A stretch of DNA of 64,000 nt from assembly GCA_038400315.1 (NCBI GenBank), contig CP151667.1, positions 2,305,174 to 2,369,173 of the forward strand, given 5' to 3'. Source of the DNA: Isosphaeraceae bacterium EP7 (GTDB lineage: Bacteria > Planctomycetota > Planctomycetia > Isosphaerales > Isosphaeraceae). Positions 51,036 through 60,488 of this stretch are shown one piece after another. A program made the translations under genes and the position numbers. Within the stretch, counting starts at the first letter, position 1; every line of letters starts with the position of its first letter. The notes below the pieces were generated by a model. It was not told the DNA's origin. It ran no database searches and was given only the letters and a program-made list of their open reading frames with translations.

Positions 51036-51698
51036 CTAAACCATCGCCTTCACGGCGTCGCTCGTAGACAGGACGACATTCGCCAGGTAGGCGTAGTTCA
51101 CGATCGCCGACTGGTAACCGTCGCCCAGCTCGGGGTGTCGGGGGCCGGCCGTCGCGTCCTTCACCACCGCGACCTCGAAACCCTGTTCCAGCAGTTCACG
51201 CAGGTGGCTCTCGACGCAGAGGTTCGCCAGCATCCCCGCCAAGATGACCTTGCTGATCTGGCGCTTGCGAAGTTGAAGGACGAGGTCGTTGGTCTGGGGG
51301 CCCCACACCTTGTGAGGGCTGACGACCACCGTCTTGCCGTCTTCGATATAGGGCTTGTAACACTCGAGCCAGTCGGCCCCGGAGCCGGCGAACCCGCCAA
51401 CGTCGAGCGGGCCGGGGCGATAGAACTCCTTTCCATCGAGCATCATCCGCTCGACGGCACCGCCGAACTGCCATGCCTGGTCGGCGGGGTACAGATAGTG
51501 GGGCGAGATGAAGACCCCGAACCCGCTGCGTTTCGCGGCCCGGAAGAGCCGTTCGAGGTTCGCCACGGTGTCGTTCTCCTTGACACTGTCGCCGACCAGG
51601 CCCCAAGAGACCCCGGCCTCGCTCAGGACATCGTTCTGCGGGTCGATGACGACCAGTGCGGTGTCACTCTTGTGGAATTCCATGGTCATTTTTCTCAT
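51036..51698 (-). CDS. Isochorismatase-family cysteine hydrolase
   Basis: A 220-residue protein with the catalytic Asp in [12 protein letters not shown] (D19), the Lys in [10 protein letters not shown] (K130) and the nucleophilic Cys in [12 protein letters not shown] (C161), the complete Asp-Lys-Cys triad of the family. Members hydrolyse amides or vinyl ethers, for example nicotinamide or N-carbamoyl compounds. The start is uncertain among three close ATGs (51698, 51689, 51683). It lies upstream of the chloroperoxidase-type hydrolase on the same strand, and the two may be cotranscribed. No transcription factor is adjacent. Confidence 0.9.
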   Translation of the reverse strand: MRKMTMEFHKSDTALVVIDPQNDVLSEAGVSWGLVGDSVKENDTVANLERLFRAAKRSGFGVFISPHYLYPADQAWQFGGAVERMMLDGKEFYRPGPLDVGGFAGSGADWLECYKPYIEDGKTVVVSPHKVWGPQTNDLVLQLRKRQISKVILAGMLANLCVESHLRELLEQGFEVAVVKDATAGPRHPELGDGYQSAIVNYAYLANVVLSTSDAVKAMV

Positions 51699-52214
51699 CT
51701 AGATATCGACTCCAAGGAATTCGAGGTGAGCCGACTGTCGTTCAGCGACCAGCTCTCGCCGACTCCGGCTTGGGCGAGAGGTCACGTGGAGTTGTCCAAC
51801 CCTCGCTGGTCGGCCTGCGACTGGTCGGCCCAGCTCACCGTTGACGTGTCCATCAATAATGCCCCGAGCGGCTCCATACCGTCGCGGGAATTCGAGCAGC
51901 GGACTGTGTATCGGCTCTACACGGTACTTCTTCGTCGCGAACAGGAACGACTGGGCATCCGGGACATGCCGCTAACCAGGACCCCGCGTAAGCTGGGGGG
52001 ACACTGCGACCACCCGGCCGAGCGCAACGATCGCCGCGCCGTGGCTCTGAGCGAACGAATCCGTCGGGTTCCGCTCGCGCCTCGATCGACTGGCAACAAA
52101 ACAAACCCTGATCTGCGATCGGAGTATGTCGCCGGATCAACCGCGTTCAGGTCGATCCGGCGGTGCATATGAGACCCCGCCTGCGATCCGGCGAGGCCTA
52201 CGACGACGGCCGCC
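51699..52214. other. Intergenic region, no supported gene
   Basis: This 516-nt stretch lies between the isochorismatase gene and the DUF1552 gene. A plus-strand frame contains a helix-like segment (REFEQRTVYRLYTVLLRREQ) but lacks a start, a ribosome-binding site and recognisable homology. It may hold the promoter of the isochorismatase gene and possibly a decayed gene. Confidence 0.4.
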
Positions 52215-53570
52215 TCAGAAATCGGCGAGTCGCTCGTTGGCATCGCCGAATCGTTCGAGGCTCATGCCCATCCGATCCGTGAGCGAGAGATACATGCTGC
52301 AAAGCTTTCGGCGATCGTCGCCCTTGCCGGTGTAGTCGAGTACTCGGCCGGTTGGGAGGGTGCCGCCGAGGCCACCGGCCAGGAGGACCGGGAGCTTGCT
52401 CGCGTCGTGCCTTGTTCCCGACCACATGCTGTTGGTGAACAGCAGACAGGAGTTGTCCAGGACCGTTCCCTCGCCCTCCGGCATCGCGTCGAGCTTCGAG
52501 GCGAGGTAGGCGAGCTGACTCACGTAGAAGCGGGTCACGCGCTCGTAGGCCTCGGACTTGTCGTCGTGGGACGCGCCGTGATGTGCGGTCTTCACGTCGA
52601 GGAAGGGATAGAACAGGCCGGAGATGTCGCGGCAGAGCAACAGCGAGGCAACCCGAGTCTTGTCGGTCTGGAACCCCAGGGCGACGAGATCGCACATCAG
52701 CCTCATGTGCTCGCGGATGTCCTCGGGCAGGCCGTTCTCCGGCCGGGGCATCGTCAGCGGCGGGCGGCCGCGGTCGGCGGCGCGGGTGTCACCGGCCGCC
52801 TTCTCCTTCCGCATGGGGACAACCCGGCGCTCGACCTCGCGGACGCTGGTGAGATATTCGTCCAGCTTCGCCCGGTCGCCGGCACCGACTTTCTTGCTCA
52901 AGCCCGATGCCTCCTCGCGCACGCGGTCGAGGATGCTCCGATTGCGCTTGCTGCCCCGGTTATTGAAGAGGGCGTCGAAGGCCAGCGAGGGGTAGACCTC
53001 CATCGGCACCGGCGAGGTCGCGCTCTGCCATGAGATGTGCGAACTGTAGGCCATCGAGAAGTTCGTCTCGTGGTAGCCGGTGATCGGCTGCTCGCAGCCC
53101 AGGACCATGCTCGGCTGGTCGGTCTCCTGGCCGAGATGTCGGGCGAGCACCTGGTCGACGCTGATGCCTCCCTTCAGCTCGGCCCCCTTCTGCAAGGCGG
53201 CCCCGGAGAGGATATTGCCGGTCTGTCCGGGATGGATGCCGACCCCGGTGGCGTGCTTGTTGAAGAGCCCGCTCACCACGTTGATCTTCGACCGCAACGG
53301 CGCCAGCGGTTCAAGGCACCTGCCAAGTTCCATCGAGGCGCCCGAGCCCTTGGCCCACCACTGGTCCTGGTGGACGCCGCAGCCCATGAAAATGGCGGCA
53401 AATCGCTTCGGCGGGGCCGCCTGGCCATCCGCCGTGGCGGCGCCCCATGCGGGCAGTGACTCCAGCCAGGGCAGGGCCATCGTCACCCCGGTACCGCGGA
53501 GGAAGGTCCGCCGGGTCGCCCGGGCGAGGTCCCGGCCCTGATCATCTCCCGACGCGGTCGAGTGAGACAT
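52215..53570 (-). CDS. DUF1552 (Tat-exported) protein
   Basis: An ATG at 53568-53570 with GGAG about 9 nt upstream gives 451 residues; a GTG at 53579 would overlap the upstream stop by 4 nt. An RR-type leader (ARATRRTFLRGTGVTMALPW) is followed by the DUF1552 signature (PKRFAAIFMGCGVHQDQWW), the segment HPGQTGNILSGAALQKG and the C-terminal SCLLFTNSMWSGTRHDASKL. The family is paired with DUF1592-type proteins in planctomycetes, verrucomicrobia and myxobacteria, as here. The function is unknown, and it is probably periplasmic or at the cell surface. Confidence 0.93.
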   Translation of the reverse strand: MSHSTASGDDQGRDLARATRRTFLRGTGVTMALPWLESLPAWGAATADGQAAPPKRFAAIFMGCGVHQDQWWAKGSGASMELGRCLEPLAPLRSKINVVSGLFNKHATGVGIHPGQTGNILSGAALQKGAELKGGISVDQVLARHLGQETDQPSMVLGCEQPITGYHETNFSMAYSSHISWQSATSPVPMEVYPSLAFDALFNNRGSKRNRSILDRVREEASGLSKKVGAGDRAKLDEYLTSVREVERRVVPMRKEKAAGDTRAADRGRPPLTMPRPENGLPEDIREHMRLMCDLVALGFQTDKTRVASLLLCRDISGLFYPFLDVKTAHHGASHDDKSEAYERVTRFYVSQLAYLASKLDAMPEGEGTVLDNSCLLFTNSMWSGTRHDASKLPVLLAGGLGGTLPTGRVLDYTGKGDDRRKLCSMYLSLTDRMGMSLERFGDANERLADF

Positions 53571-53575
53571 CAAAA

Positions 53576-56548
53576 TCACTCCGGCTTGTCGCCATCGATT
53601 CGCTTGTTTCGGAACTGAGGGCTCGCGACGATCGTCTCGACCAGCGCACCGAATCGGTCACCTTCGGCTTCCGACCTCTTGCGCATGACGTCGATCGTCT
53701 CATCGTCGGACGGGATGAGGCTCCGACCGAGCGCGTAAGCCAGGAGCTTGCGGCAGAGGTTCTCGACGAACTCGTCGCGTCGATTCGATTCCAGGTAGGC
53801 GCGAAGTCCCTCGACGCCTTCGCCTTCACCGCCGCGGGGGAATGTCGCGCGGACGTCGACGGGACGGCCGCCGAGGTCCAGGGTCCGGGCCTCGCCGACC
53901 GGCCCGTATCCCTCGAAGGCGAGGCCGATCGCGTCGAATCGCTCGTGGCAACCCGCGCACGCCTTGTCAGCCCGATGGACGGCCAGGGCATCGCGCAACG
54001 ACCGTTCGCCGAGCTTGGACTCGTCATCCGGGAGGTCGGGCACGTTCGCCGGTGGCGCTGGGATATTCTCGCCGAGGAGACGGCGGACAACCCAGTAGCC
54101 ACGCTTGACGGGGCTGGTTCGCAGACCGGGGGAATTCCTGGTAAGGAAGACCGCCATGGGAAGCAGGCCACCGCGGCCGTATCGCGTCGCGTCTTCGACT
54201 CGCGACCACTCATCGGACCCTGCTCCGTTGGCTGGCATGCCGTAGTGGCGGGCCAGCACGGGGTTGACGAAGGTGTGAGTGCCGTCGAGGAACTGGATCA
54301 CGGGGCGGTCGTTGCGGACGAGATCCACGAAATAACGGAGCGGCTCTTCGAACATCGCCCGTCGCAACTCGTCGTCGAAGGCTGGGAATCGCCCTCGATC
54401 GACGCTGTTGTGCTCCTCGAACCGGCGGAAGTCCAGCCAGTTGCCGCCGAACTCGGTGGCCAGCCCGCGCACCCGATCGTCGCGTAGCATGCGAAGGGCC
54501 TGGGCCGAGAGAACCTCGGGCCGGTGCAAGTCGCCGGCGGCGGCGTGGTCGAGCAATTCCCGATCGGGCATGCTCGCCCAGAGGAAATAGCTCAGGCGGC
54601 TGGCCAGGTCGTGATCCGAGAGCGGTCGGACGTTCCCGCCCCCGCCGGGCAAGTCGACCCGGTAGCAGAAGTTCGGAGACATGAGGAGGCTCACGACCGT
54701 GTCCCGGACGGCGTCCTCATGGCTCAGCCCATCCCCCTGGCGAAGGGCCCGGTAGAAGTCGGCCACGCCCTGCCGCTCTTCCTCGCCTAGTGGCCGTCGA
54801 TAGGCTCGCTCGGCGAGTTCCTGGAGTGCCGCGACGTGCCTGGGCTCGGCCTCGACACGCTCCCCCTCCACGCGGCGGATCGTCTCGCCGATGATCCGGA
54901 ATTGATCCCGGATGGCGGCGATCGCAGTGTCTCCCGCCCCGACCCGACGCGCCTTTGCCAGGTAGGCCTCCGCAAACCGGCCCATCTTGGCCTCGGACGC
55001 GGCGTCCTTGTCTTCGGCCCGAACGAAGTCGAACTGCGGTTCTCCCCTCAGAAAACCGGTCTCGGCTCGCTCGTACCAGAGATAGCTGGAGTACTGACGC
55101 ATCGGGGCGCCGGTGATGAAGTCAAAGTCGCGCCAGAGGCGATCGAGTTCCCGCCGTCCCTCGTCGTCGAGCATCAACTCAAATAAGGGGCCGTCGTCGC
55201 GGAAGTATCCGGTCATGCTGTGGAACCCGGCGCTGAGCAGTCGCCCGGCGTTCCCTTTCGCTTGCTTCGGGTCGAGGTAGATGCGGGCCCGCTCCGACAC
55301 GAAGAAGGCGTCGGGGAAGGTCCGGCAGAAGCGTTCGAGGGTCGCCTCGTATCGCTTACGCTCGGCCGGCTCGTCGGGAACTGCGAGTGCCCGGGCGGCC
55401 GCGCCCGCAAGATTCAAATCGTCGGTCTTGATCTTCGATATATTGCCCGCGTAGCGCATCCGATTGGCGACGAACTGGCGATTCTTCCAGAGGACGAACG
55501 GTTGGGTCCCGTTCTCGATCCCGCTCGCGGTCAGGTTGGGGACTTCCGGGACCAGGCTTCGTCGTAGTCCGACGGCGAGGTCGCGCATCCGTTCGCAGCC
55601 GGCTCTCGCGGCATCTGTCCCGCCTTCGTTGGGGGGAGGCAGCTCGCCCCACATCGCCTGAATCGCGGCGATCGGACCGAGATCCTCCAACGGCTCCGTG
55701 AGCGTGGACGAGATCGTTGCGAGGTACTTACGGCTCAGACCCGACTCGTCCGCGATCGCGTCCAACGTAGTGTCGGGCTTGCCCAATGCGGAACGGTGAC
55801 GAAAGCGCCAGGCCGCGAAGAAGTAGTCGGCGTAGTCGGTCTTCTGCCGATTGTAGAAGTCAATGATGGCGTTCACGCAATACTTGTCGCGATCGGTGTC
55901 GGCGAGCATCGGGTGCGGCGCGAATGCCAGCCCGTCGGGCTTCAGGACGAGATGATCGGCGACGACACGTGCCGCTTCCAGGTACTTCTTGACCAGGGCG
56001 GGGGACATCGCCAGCGATTCGGCCGAATTGTCGAACCCAGCCCCGTTGGCGGGGTCGACCGGGAATTCTTTCGTCGGCCGCAGGTCCACGCCGGTCAAGT
56101 CGCGGATCGTGTGATCGTATTCGGCGTTGCTCAGCCTTCGAGCCAGGACCGGGCCGGGGTCTCCCGCGTTCCTTGTCCCCTCGAGCTTCCGAATCGCCCC
56201 GATCCAGGCGATCACCGCATCGCGTGACTCGGCCGTCGGCTGATGCTTCGCCTTCGGCGGAGGCATCAATCGTTCCTCGAGTTGCTCTTCGACGAGCTTC
56301 CAGCGCGGCAGGTCCTTCGCCACCGACTCGGCGGTCGTGAACCCGCTCAGATCCAGGTCGCCTTTGGGGTCGTCCTTACCATGGCACCCAAGACAATGGG
56401 TCTCGAGAAATGGCCGGACAACCTCGCCGAAGCGAGCATGCACCGCAGGCCCCGGCGGCTCGGTCTGGTCGTCGGCGGCCGTCCTCAACCCCACGGCGGC
56501 CAACATGAGGCAGGCCGCAATCGCAAGGCTTCCCGTCGTTTGCGTCAT
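53576..56548 (-). CDS. Planctomycete cytochrome-domain protein DUF1587-DUF1595-DUF1592-DUF1588-DUF1585
   Basis: From the ATG at 56546-56548 the product is 990 residues with a signal peptide (SLAIAACLMLAAVGLRTA) and a haem site HCLGCHG (C52/C55/H56). The DUF1587 block is RRLSNAEYDHTIRDLTGVDL (about 135-154). The later domains follow in the usual order, including LPGGGGNVRPLSDHDLASRL with FLWASMPDRELLDHAA (DUF1592) and ACAGCHERFDAIGLAFEGY (DUF1588, with a second CxxCH), ending in DUF1585 (LLAYALGRSLIPSDDETI). It overlaps or abuts the DUF1552 gene, the standard pairing. A redox role linked to polymer breakdown at the cell surface is often suggested but unproven. Confidence 0.94.
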   Translation of the reverse strand: MTQTTGSLAIAACLMLAAVGLRTAADDQTEPPGPAVHARFGEVVRPFLETHCLGCHGKDDPKGDLDLSGFTTAESVAKDLPRWKLVEEQLEERLMPPPKAKHQPTAESRDAVIAWIGAIRKLEGTRNAGDPGPVLARRLSNAEYDHTIRDLTGVDLRPTKEFPVDPANGAGFDNSAESLAMSPALVKKYLEAARVVADHLVLKPDGLAFAPHPMLADTDRDKYCVNAIIDFYNRQKTDYADYFFAAWRFRHRSALGKPDTTLDAIADESGLSRKYLATISSTLTEPLEDLGPIAAIQAMWGELPPPNEGGTDAARAGCERMRDLAVGLRRSLVPEVPNLTASGIENGTQPFVLWKNRQFVANRMRYAGNISKIKTDDLNLAGAAARALAVPDEPAERKRYEATLERFCRTFPDAFFVSERARIYLDPKQAKGNAGRLLSAGFHSMTGYFRDDGPLFELMLDDEGRRELDRLWRDFDFITGAPMRQYSSYLWYERAETGFLRGEPQFDFVRAEDKDAASEAKMGRFAEAYLAKARRVGAGDTAIAAIRDQFRIIGETIRRVEGERVEAEPRHVAALQELAERAYRRPLGEEERQGVADFYRALRQGDGLSHEDAVRDTVVSLLMSPNFCYRVDLPGGGGNVRPLSDHDLASRLSYFLWASMPDRELLDHAAAGDLHRPEVLSAQALRMLRDDRVRGLATEFGGNWLDFRRFEEHNSVDRGRFPAFDDELRRAMFEEPLRYFVDLVRNDRPVIQFLDGTHTFVNPVLARHYGMPANGAGSDEWSRVEDATRYGRGGLLPMAVFLTRNSPGLRTSPVKRGYWVVRRLLGENIPAPPANVPDLPDDESKLGERSLRDALAVHRADKACAGCHERFDAIGLAFEGYGPVGEARTLDLGGRPVDVRATFPRGGEGEGVEGLRAYLESNRRDEFVENLCRKLLAYALGRSLIPSDDETIDVMRKRSEAEGDRFGALVETIVASPQFRNKRIDGDKPE

Positions 56549-56887
56549 CCAAGATAGCCCTCGGCGGTTCGGCCGAATCCTGCTCAACAAGAATTAAGCT
56601 ATCCGGAGCAGCTCTGGCGAACAAGCCTTGGCGTGCAGTCCCCCCTTGGGCGAGCGGACGTTTCGCACCGCTCGAATCGAGGTTGCTTCGAGAGTCCGCT
56701 CCCCGAGATCCAGCCCAGGTTTCTGCGGTTACACCACGAAAACGATCACACCGGTCGCCAGCCCATTTAAAAATCATGCTACATGGCCATATTACGTCGA
56801 TTGAACTCTTATGGCGTAAGCCTTACGATAATTCGGCCTTACTTTGCCTGGCTAACGGCTTTAATCTTTCTAGGGAGTGCCTCCTCC
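56549..56887. other. Divergent intergenic region with an AT-rich promoter-like stretch
   Basis: About 339 nt separate the DUF1592-type gene and the spherulin-4-like gene. The part at 56765-56880 is clearly more AT-rich than its surroundings (TTTAAAAATCATG, CGATAATTCGG, TTTAATCTTTC) and probably carries the plus-strand promoter. Confidence 0.45.
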
Positions 56888-57736
56888 ATGCGACGGCCGC
56901 ATCTTGCATCGCTGCTTGCACGCCGCCTGACGCTGGTCCTGGCGATCGTCTCCGCCTCCCCGATGTTCGTGGCGCCCGCTCAAGCGGGCGAAATTACCGC
57001 CTTGGTGCCGGCCTACTTCTACCCGACCTGGTGGGTCGGATCGGCCTGGGACGACCTCAATGTCGCGGCAGCGAGGATCCCGATCGAAGCGATCATGAAC
57101 CCGGCAAGCGGGCCCGGTTCCGGTTCGAATTCGGATTACCAATACGCGGTCGGCTCACTGCAAGCTGCCGGCGGCAAGGTGATCGGCTACGTGGCCACCG
57201 GGTACGGGTCTCGCACTGCGGAGGAGGTCCTCGCCGACGTGGTGTCCTACCTCGATTGGTACGACGTGGACGGCATCTTCGTGGACGAGATGGGCAATCA
57301 GCTCGGCGGGTTGGACTACGCGGCGCTCTACTTTTCCATCAAGGCGTTGGGCGTCGACCTGCACGTCGTCGGCAACCCCGGCACCCCGTTCGCCCCGGCC
57401 AATACGCTCGTCACGGCCGTCGACACGCTCGTCATCTACGAGGGACCGCTGCAGAACGCCGACCCGAACGGCGCGAGCTTCCGGATGTACCCGAATCGCG
57501 GCCCTTACACGGGCCTCCCGCAGTGGTTCACCGCCTACGACTCCTCCAAGATCGCGAACCTGGTGTACGACGTTTCGACACCGCTGAAGATGATCGCCAC
57601 GCTCCTCAAGGCCCTGGAAACCAACGCCGCCTACGTCTTCATCACCAATGATGTGCTGGTCAACCCTTGGGATACGCTTCCTCCCTACTGGAAGCATGAG
57701 GTCGACGCGATCGAGTTCCTCAATTGTGTACTCTGA
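56888..57736 (+). CDS. Exported spherulin-4-like (spherulation-specific family 4) protein
   Basis: The ATG at 56888 follows AGGGAG and gives 282 residues with a signal peptide (RLTLVLAIVSASPMFVAPAQ). The mature part has the spherulin-4 pattern: ALVPAYFYPTWWVGSAWDDL, IMNPASGPG, GKVIGYVATGYG, a catalytic-looking acidic strand DVDGIFVDEM, and AYVFITNDVLVNPWDTLPPY. The family is a TIM-barrel fold related to glycoside hydrolases such as Ega3-type galactosaminidases, so a secreted glycosidase is likely. An in-frame start 35 codons upstream exists but lacks a ribosome-binding site. It is a single gene with a downstream hairpin. Confidence 0.85.
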   Translation: MRRPHLASLLARRLTLVLAIVSASPMFVAPAQAGEITALVPAYFYPTWWVGSAWDDLNVAAARIPIEAIMNPASGPGSGSNSDYQYAVGSLQAAGGKVIGYVATGYGSRTAEEVLADVVSYLDWYDVDGIFVDEMGNQLGGLDYAALYFSIKALGVDLHVVGNPGTPFAPANTLVTAVDTLVIYEGPLQNADPNGASFRMYPNRGPYTGLPQWFTAYDSSKIANLVYDVSTPLKMIATLLKALETNAAYVFITNDVLVNPWDTLPPYWKHEVDAIEFLNCVL

Positions 57737-57759
57737 TACGCCAACAGGTATGCACCGGG

Positions 57760-57785
57760 GCTAGGCCGGTGGCCAACGGCCTAGC
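57760..57785 (+). terminator. Hairpin downstream of the spherulin-4-like gene
   Basis: GCTAGGCCG pairs perfectly with CGGCCTAGC around an 8-nt loop, 24 nt after the stop. No clear T-run follows. Confidence 0.5.
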
Positions 57786-58077
57786 ATCCGATCTCCAAAG
57801 CGTGAATCGCCGGTCGTCCTGGAATCGAACGAGGTGCTGACCGAGGTGGCGAGCTCGCGTTCGGTGCCGACTCCGGTTTGGCACCGATCCCAAAACCTTC
57901 GAGGGTTGTCCACGGCCCCGCATGTCACCCCGAAGCTTCGAGAACAGCGGGCGGGTGCCCTCGGCCTCGATTGCCCGAAATCGAGGCCGAGGGGCCATTT
58001 CAGACTGCATGAGCTCGACAAACAACTCGCGGAGAATCGCTCCTAAATCTCCAACTCGGTCGAATGCGGCCCCGAGA
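57786..58077. other. Intergenic region between convergent genes, nothing recognised
   Basis: Short frames on both strands cross this stretch, but none has a ribosome-binding site or recognisable family features. Confidence 0.4.
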
Positions 58078-59640
58078 TCAACGGGGCCGATCTGCACTTG
58101 CCGCCGGATCGACAGGCTTGTCGTTCGGAGCGTCGCCCCGAACCTCGGATGGGTGCGTCTCCCCGACCGAGTCGACGGGGGGGTGGTCGGCGTCTCGATA
58201 GCCGAAGAAGTGGCGTTCCTTGATGAGGCTCGCGACTGCCGGCGGCACCATCGTCTCCCAGGAAGGATCGTTATTGCCGATCTTCATCAGCACATCTCGC
58301 GAGAAGATCCGCAAATAATCTTTGTTGTAGAAATCGATGCTCTCGATATAGCCATTCTCAGCGAGGTGGTCGTAGAGCCCCTGAAGACCGGGTGAAACCT
58401 TGAGCTTCTGCACCGTGACGAGTTGCCGCGTCGCCCCGTCCAGGAGCGGATAGACGTAGAGCCTGAGGTCGTTCCGGAACAGTCTGCCGAACGATTCTAG
58501 GATCCCGCCTTCGAGGTGCTCGTAATACTTCTCGTTGAACAGTTCGATCAGGCTAGGGATGCCCATCGTGATCCCGATCGACTTCTTCGTATAACGTCGC
58601 AGGTACGCGGCCAGCCGGTAGTACTCGAAGTAATCCGAGATCAGGACCGTGGCACCGGTCGCGGCCAGGACGTCGGCTCGGGCGAGGAAGTCGGTGTAGT
58701 CGATCCCGCCGTGCTCGCCGCCGGTCGAGAGCAGGTTGCGCATCGTCAATTCCATCAAGGACACGACTTCCGGCTCACCTTCCTCTTCCTGACGTAGGCC
58801 GACGTGATTCACGAACTGCTGCCGCGCCGAATGAAGCATATCCACATTAACATACGTAACCGGGCGGAAGGATCCGCGCTCCACCAGGATTGCCTTCTTG
58901 TGGAGGACCTCAGACGGCTGCAAGACCTCCCCGGTGGCCGAGAACATCGCCGCGTCGCTCAGCTCGAGCTGGACGAGCTTCAAGCTCATCAGGCGATGGT
59001 CGATCCCGAGGAACTCAGGCCCGGTGAACTTGATCATGTCGACCTCGATCCGATCTGCTGTCAGATCGTCGATCAAGGAATGCAGCAGCTCGTCGGGGTC
59101 CGCGAAGTGGTAGAGAGCGCCGTAGATCAGATTGACGCCGATGATCCCCAGGGCCTGTTGCTGGGATACATTGTCCTTGTCAAGCATGCGGACATGAACC
59201 ACGATCTGAGATGGCTCGGCGCCCGGCGTGGCTTGATACTTGATGCCCATCCAGCCATGGCACTCGTTCGTCCCATGGAAGTTGCGAGCGGACACCGTGT
59301 CGGCGAAGACGAAGAAGTCGGTCTCCGCTCCTCGCTTGGAATGGAGTCGATCCTGGACCAACGCGTACTCATAGTCCAGCATCGTCACCAGCCTGTCCCG
59401 CGACACATAGCGGGGCGTCGGGCCATAGATGGCGTCACTGACGGTCATGTCGTAGGCTGAGATGCTCTTGGCGATGGTCCCGGCCGCCCCGCCCACCTGA
59501 AAGAACCAGCGGACGACCTCCTGGCCGGCACCGATCTCGGCGAATGTCCCGTATTTTCGCCCGTCCAGATTAATGGCCAATGCCTTCTGCTGAGTCACCA
59601 GGTTCTTGCGGTCGGCCTTCGGTTTCAAGCTCGTCTCCAT
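58078..59640 (-). CDS. Conserved cytosolic protein of unknown function (often mislabelled TonB-dependent receptor)
   Basis: A 520-residue protein beginning with the conserved block DRKNLVTQQKALAINLDGRK and YGTFAEIGAGQEVVRWFFQV, followed by SAYDMTVSDAIYGPTPRYVS, TNECHGWMGIKYQATPGAEP, ALGIIGVNLIYGALYHF and FNEKYYEHLEGGILESFGRL. I recognise this from widespread bacterial homologues of about 480-500 residues, some carried in databases under the name TonB-dependent receptor. The sequence has no signal peptide, no plug domain and no transmembrane beta-barrel pattern, so that name is wrong here. The actual function is unknown. The last 40 residues are a Pro/Asp-rich tail. The gene is monocistronic in appearance. 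Confidence 0.8.
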   Translation of the reverse strand: METSLKPKADRKNLVTQQKALAINLDGRKYGTFAEIGAGQEVVRWFFQVGGAAGTIAKSISAYDMTVSDAIYGPTPRYVSRDRLVTMLDYEYALVQDRLHSKRGAETDFFVFADTVSARNFHGTNECHGWMGIKYQATPGAEPSQIVVHVRMLDKDNVSQQQALGIIGVNLIYGALYHFADPDELLHSLIDDLTADRIEVDMIKFTGPEFLGIDHRLMSLKLVQLELSDAAMFSATGEVLQPSEVLHKKAILVERGSFRPVTYVNVDMLHSARQQFVNHVGLRQEEEGEPEVVSLMELTMRNLLSTGGEHGGIDYTDFLARADVLAATGATVLISDYFEYYRLAAYLRRYTKKSIGITMGIPSLIELFNEKYYEHLEGGILESFGRLFRNDLRLYVYPLLDGATRQLVTVQKLKVSPGLQGLYDHLAENGYIESIDFYNKDYLRIFSRDVLMKIGNNDPSWETMVPPAVASLIKERHFFGYRDADHPPVDSVGETHPSEVRGDAPNDKPVDPAASADRPR

Positions 59641-59813
59641 CCTTCTCGATCTCCCCCGGCCCGTCTGCGCGTTGCGAGGATTGTATCAAGCCCAGACGGC
59701 CTGTGACTCCTTGGTTAGCCCCAATCGAACGAGCTTTCTCCGCGGCGTATCGGCGGCTGGTCGAAGGGACTGATTGAGCGGGTTTGAAAACGGGGAGCAC
59801 ATGACTGGCGAGG

Positions 59814-60488
59814 TCACTCGCCGGCGAGCGGGTCCTCGATCGGATTTTGCGCCTGTGAGATCGTCCTCTCCACGGGCCGAGCTGGGATCCCGACCGCCGT
59901 GATGCCCGGGGCGATGTCGCGGATGACCATGCCGCCGGCTCCGACCGTCGCCCAGGCCCCCACCGAACACCGGGGGATGATTCCGCTCCCCAGCCCTATC
60001 AGGGCTCCCGGCCCGATCCGAACACCGCCGGCGAGCCGTGCGCCAGGGGCGATGTGGGCGAAATCGCCGACGTGAGAGTCGTGGTCGACACTCGACGCCG
60101 TGTTGAGGATCACGTGACGCCCGATGATCGCATCCGGCTGGACAATCGCCCCGGCGCAGACGACGGAACCCTCTCCGACCGCGACTCCCGACGCCAGGCA
60201 GGCAGTGGGGTGGACCACGGTCGCCCAGAGAATCGAGCCGTCGAGCCGCCGGGCGAGGTCGGCCCTGGCGCGGTTGCATCCGACGGCGATAATTGCATGG
60301 CGGATCCCACACCGCTCCACCACCTCGGGCGAGATCCCTTCGAGGATCGGGACTTCGAGTACCCGCATGCCACGCCTGCTCGGATCGTCGTCGAGTACGC
60401 CGACCACCTCGAACAGGCCCGAGGCGCGCGCGGCGTCGATCACCACCTTGGCGTGCCCCCCCGAACCGAAGATCCAGAGAGGAGTCAT
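59814..60488 (-). CDS. NeuD/PglD-type sugar O- or N-acyltransferase
   Basis: From the ATG at 60486-60488, overlapping the previous stop by 4 nt, the product is 224 residues. The N-terminal PglD-type Rossmann part starts PLWIFGSGGHAKVVIDAA. The C-terminal part is a left-handed beta-helix of hexapeptide repeats (VAVGEGSVVCAGAIVQPDAI) with the catalytic His region SVDHDSHVGDFAHIAPGARL. Such enzymes acetylate nucleotide- or lipid-linked amino sugars using acetyl-CoA. It is the last gene of the exopolysaccharide operon and probably modifies the sugar transferred by the adjacent priming enzyme. Confidence 0.92.
   Translation of the reverse strand: MTPLWIFGSGGHAKVVIDAARASGLFEVVGVLDDDPSRRGMRVLEVPILEGISPEVVERCGIRHAIIAVGCNRARADLARRLDGSILWATVVHPTACLASGVAVGEGSVVCAGAIVQPDAIIGRHVILNTASSVDHDSHVGDFAHIAPGARLAGGVRIGPGALIGLGSGIIPRCSVGAWATVGAGGMVIRDIAPGITAVGIPARPVERTISQAQNPIEDPLAGE

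Noticed and set aside
50985-52172. Plus-strand 395-codon frame covering the spacer 51699-52214
   Set aside because: The first half is antisense to the isochorismatase gene. The rest has no start or recognised domain, so the spacer is described only as intergenic.
57720-58097. Minus-strand 125-codon ORF between convergent genes
   Set aside because: There is no ribosome-binding site or family features, and it runs through a terminator-like hairpin.
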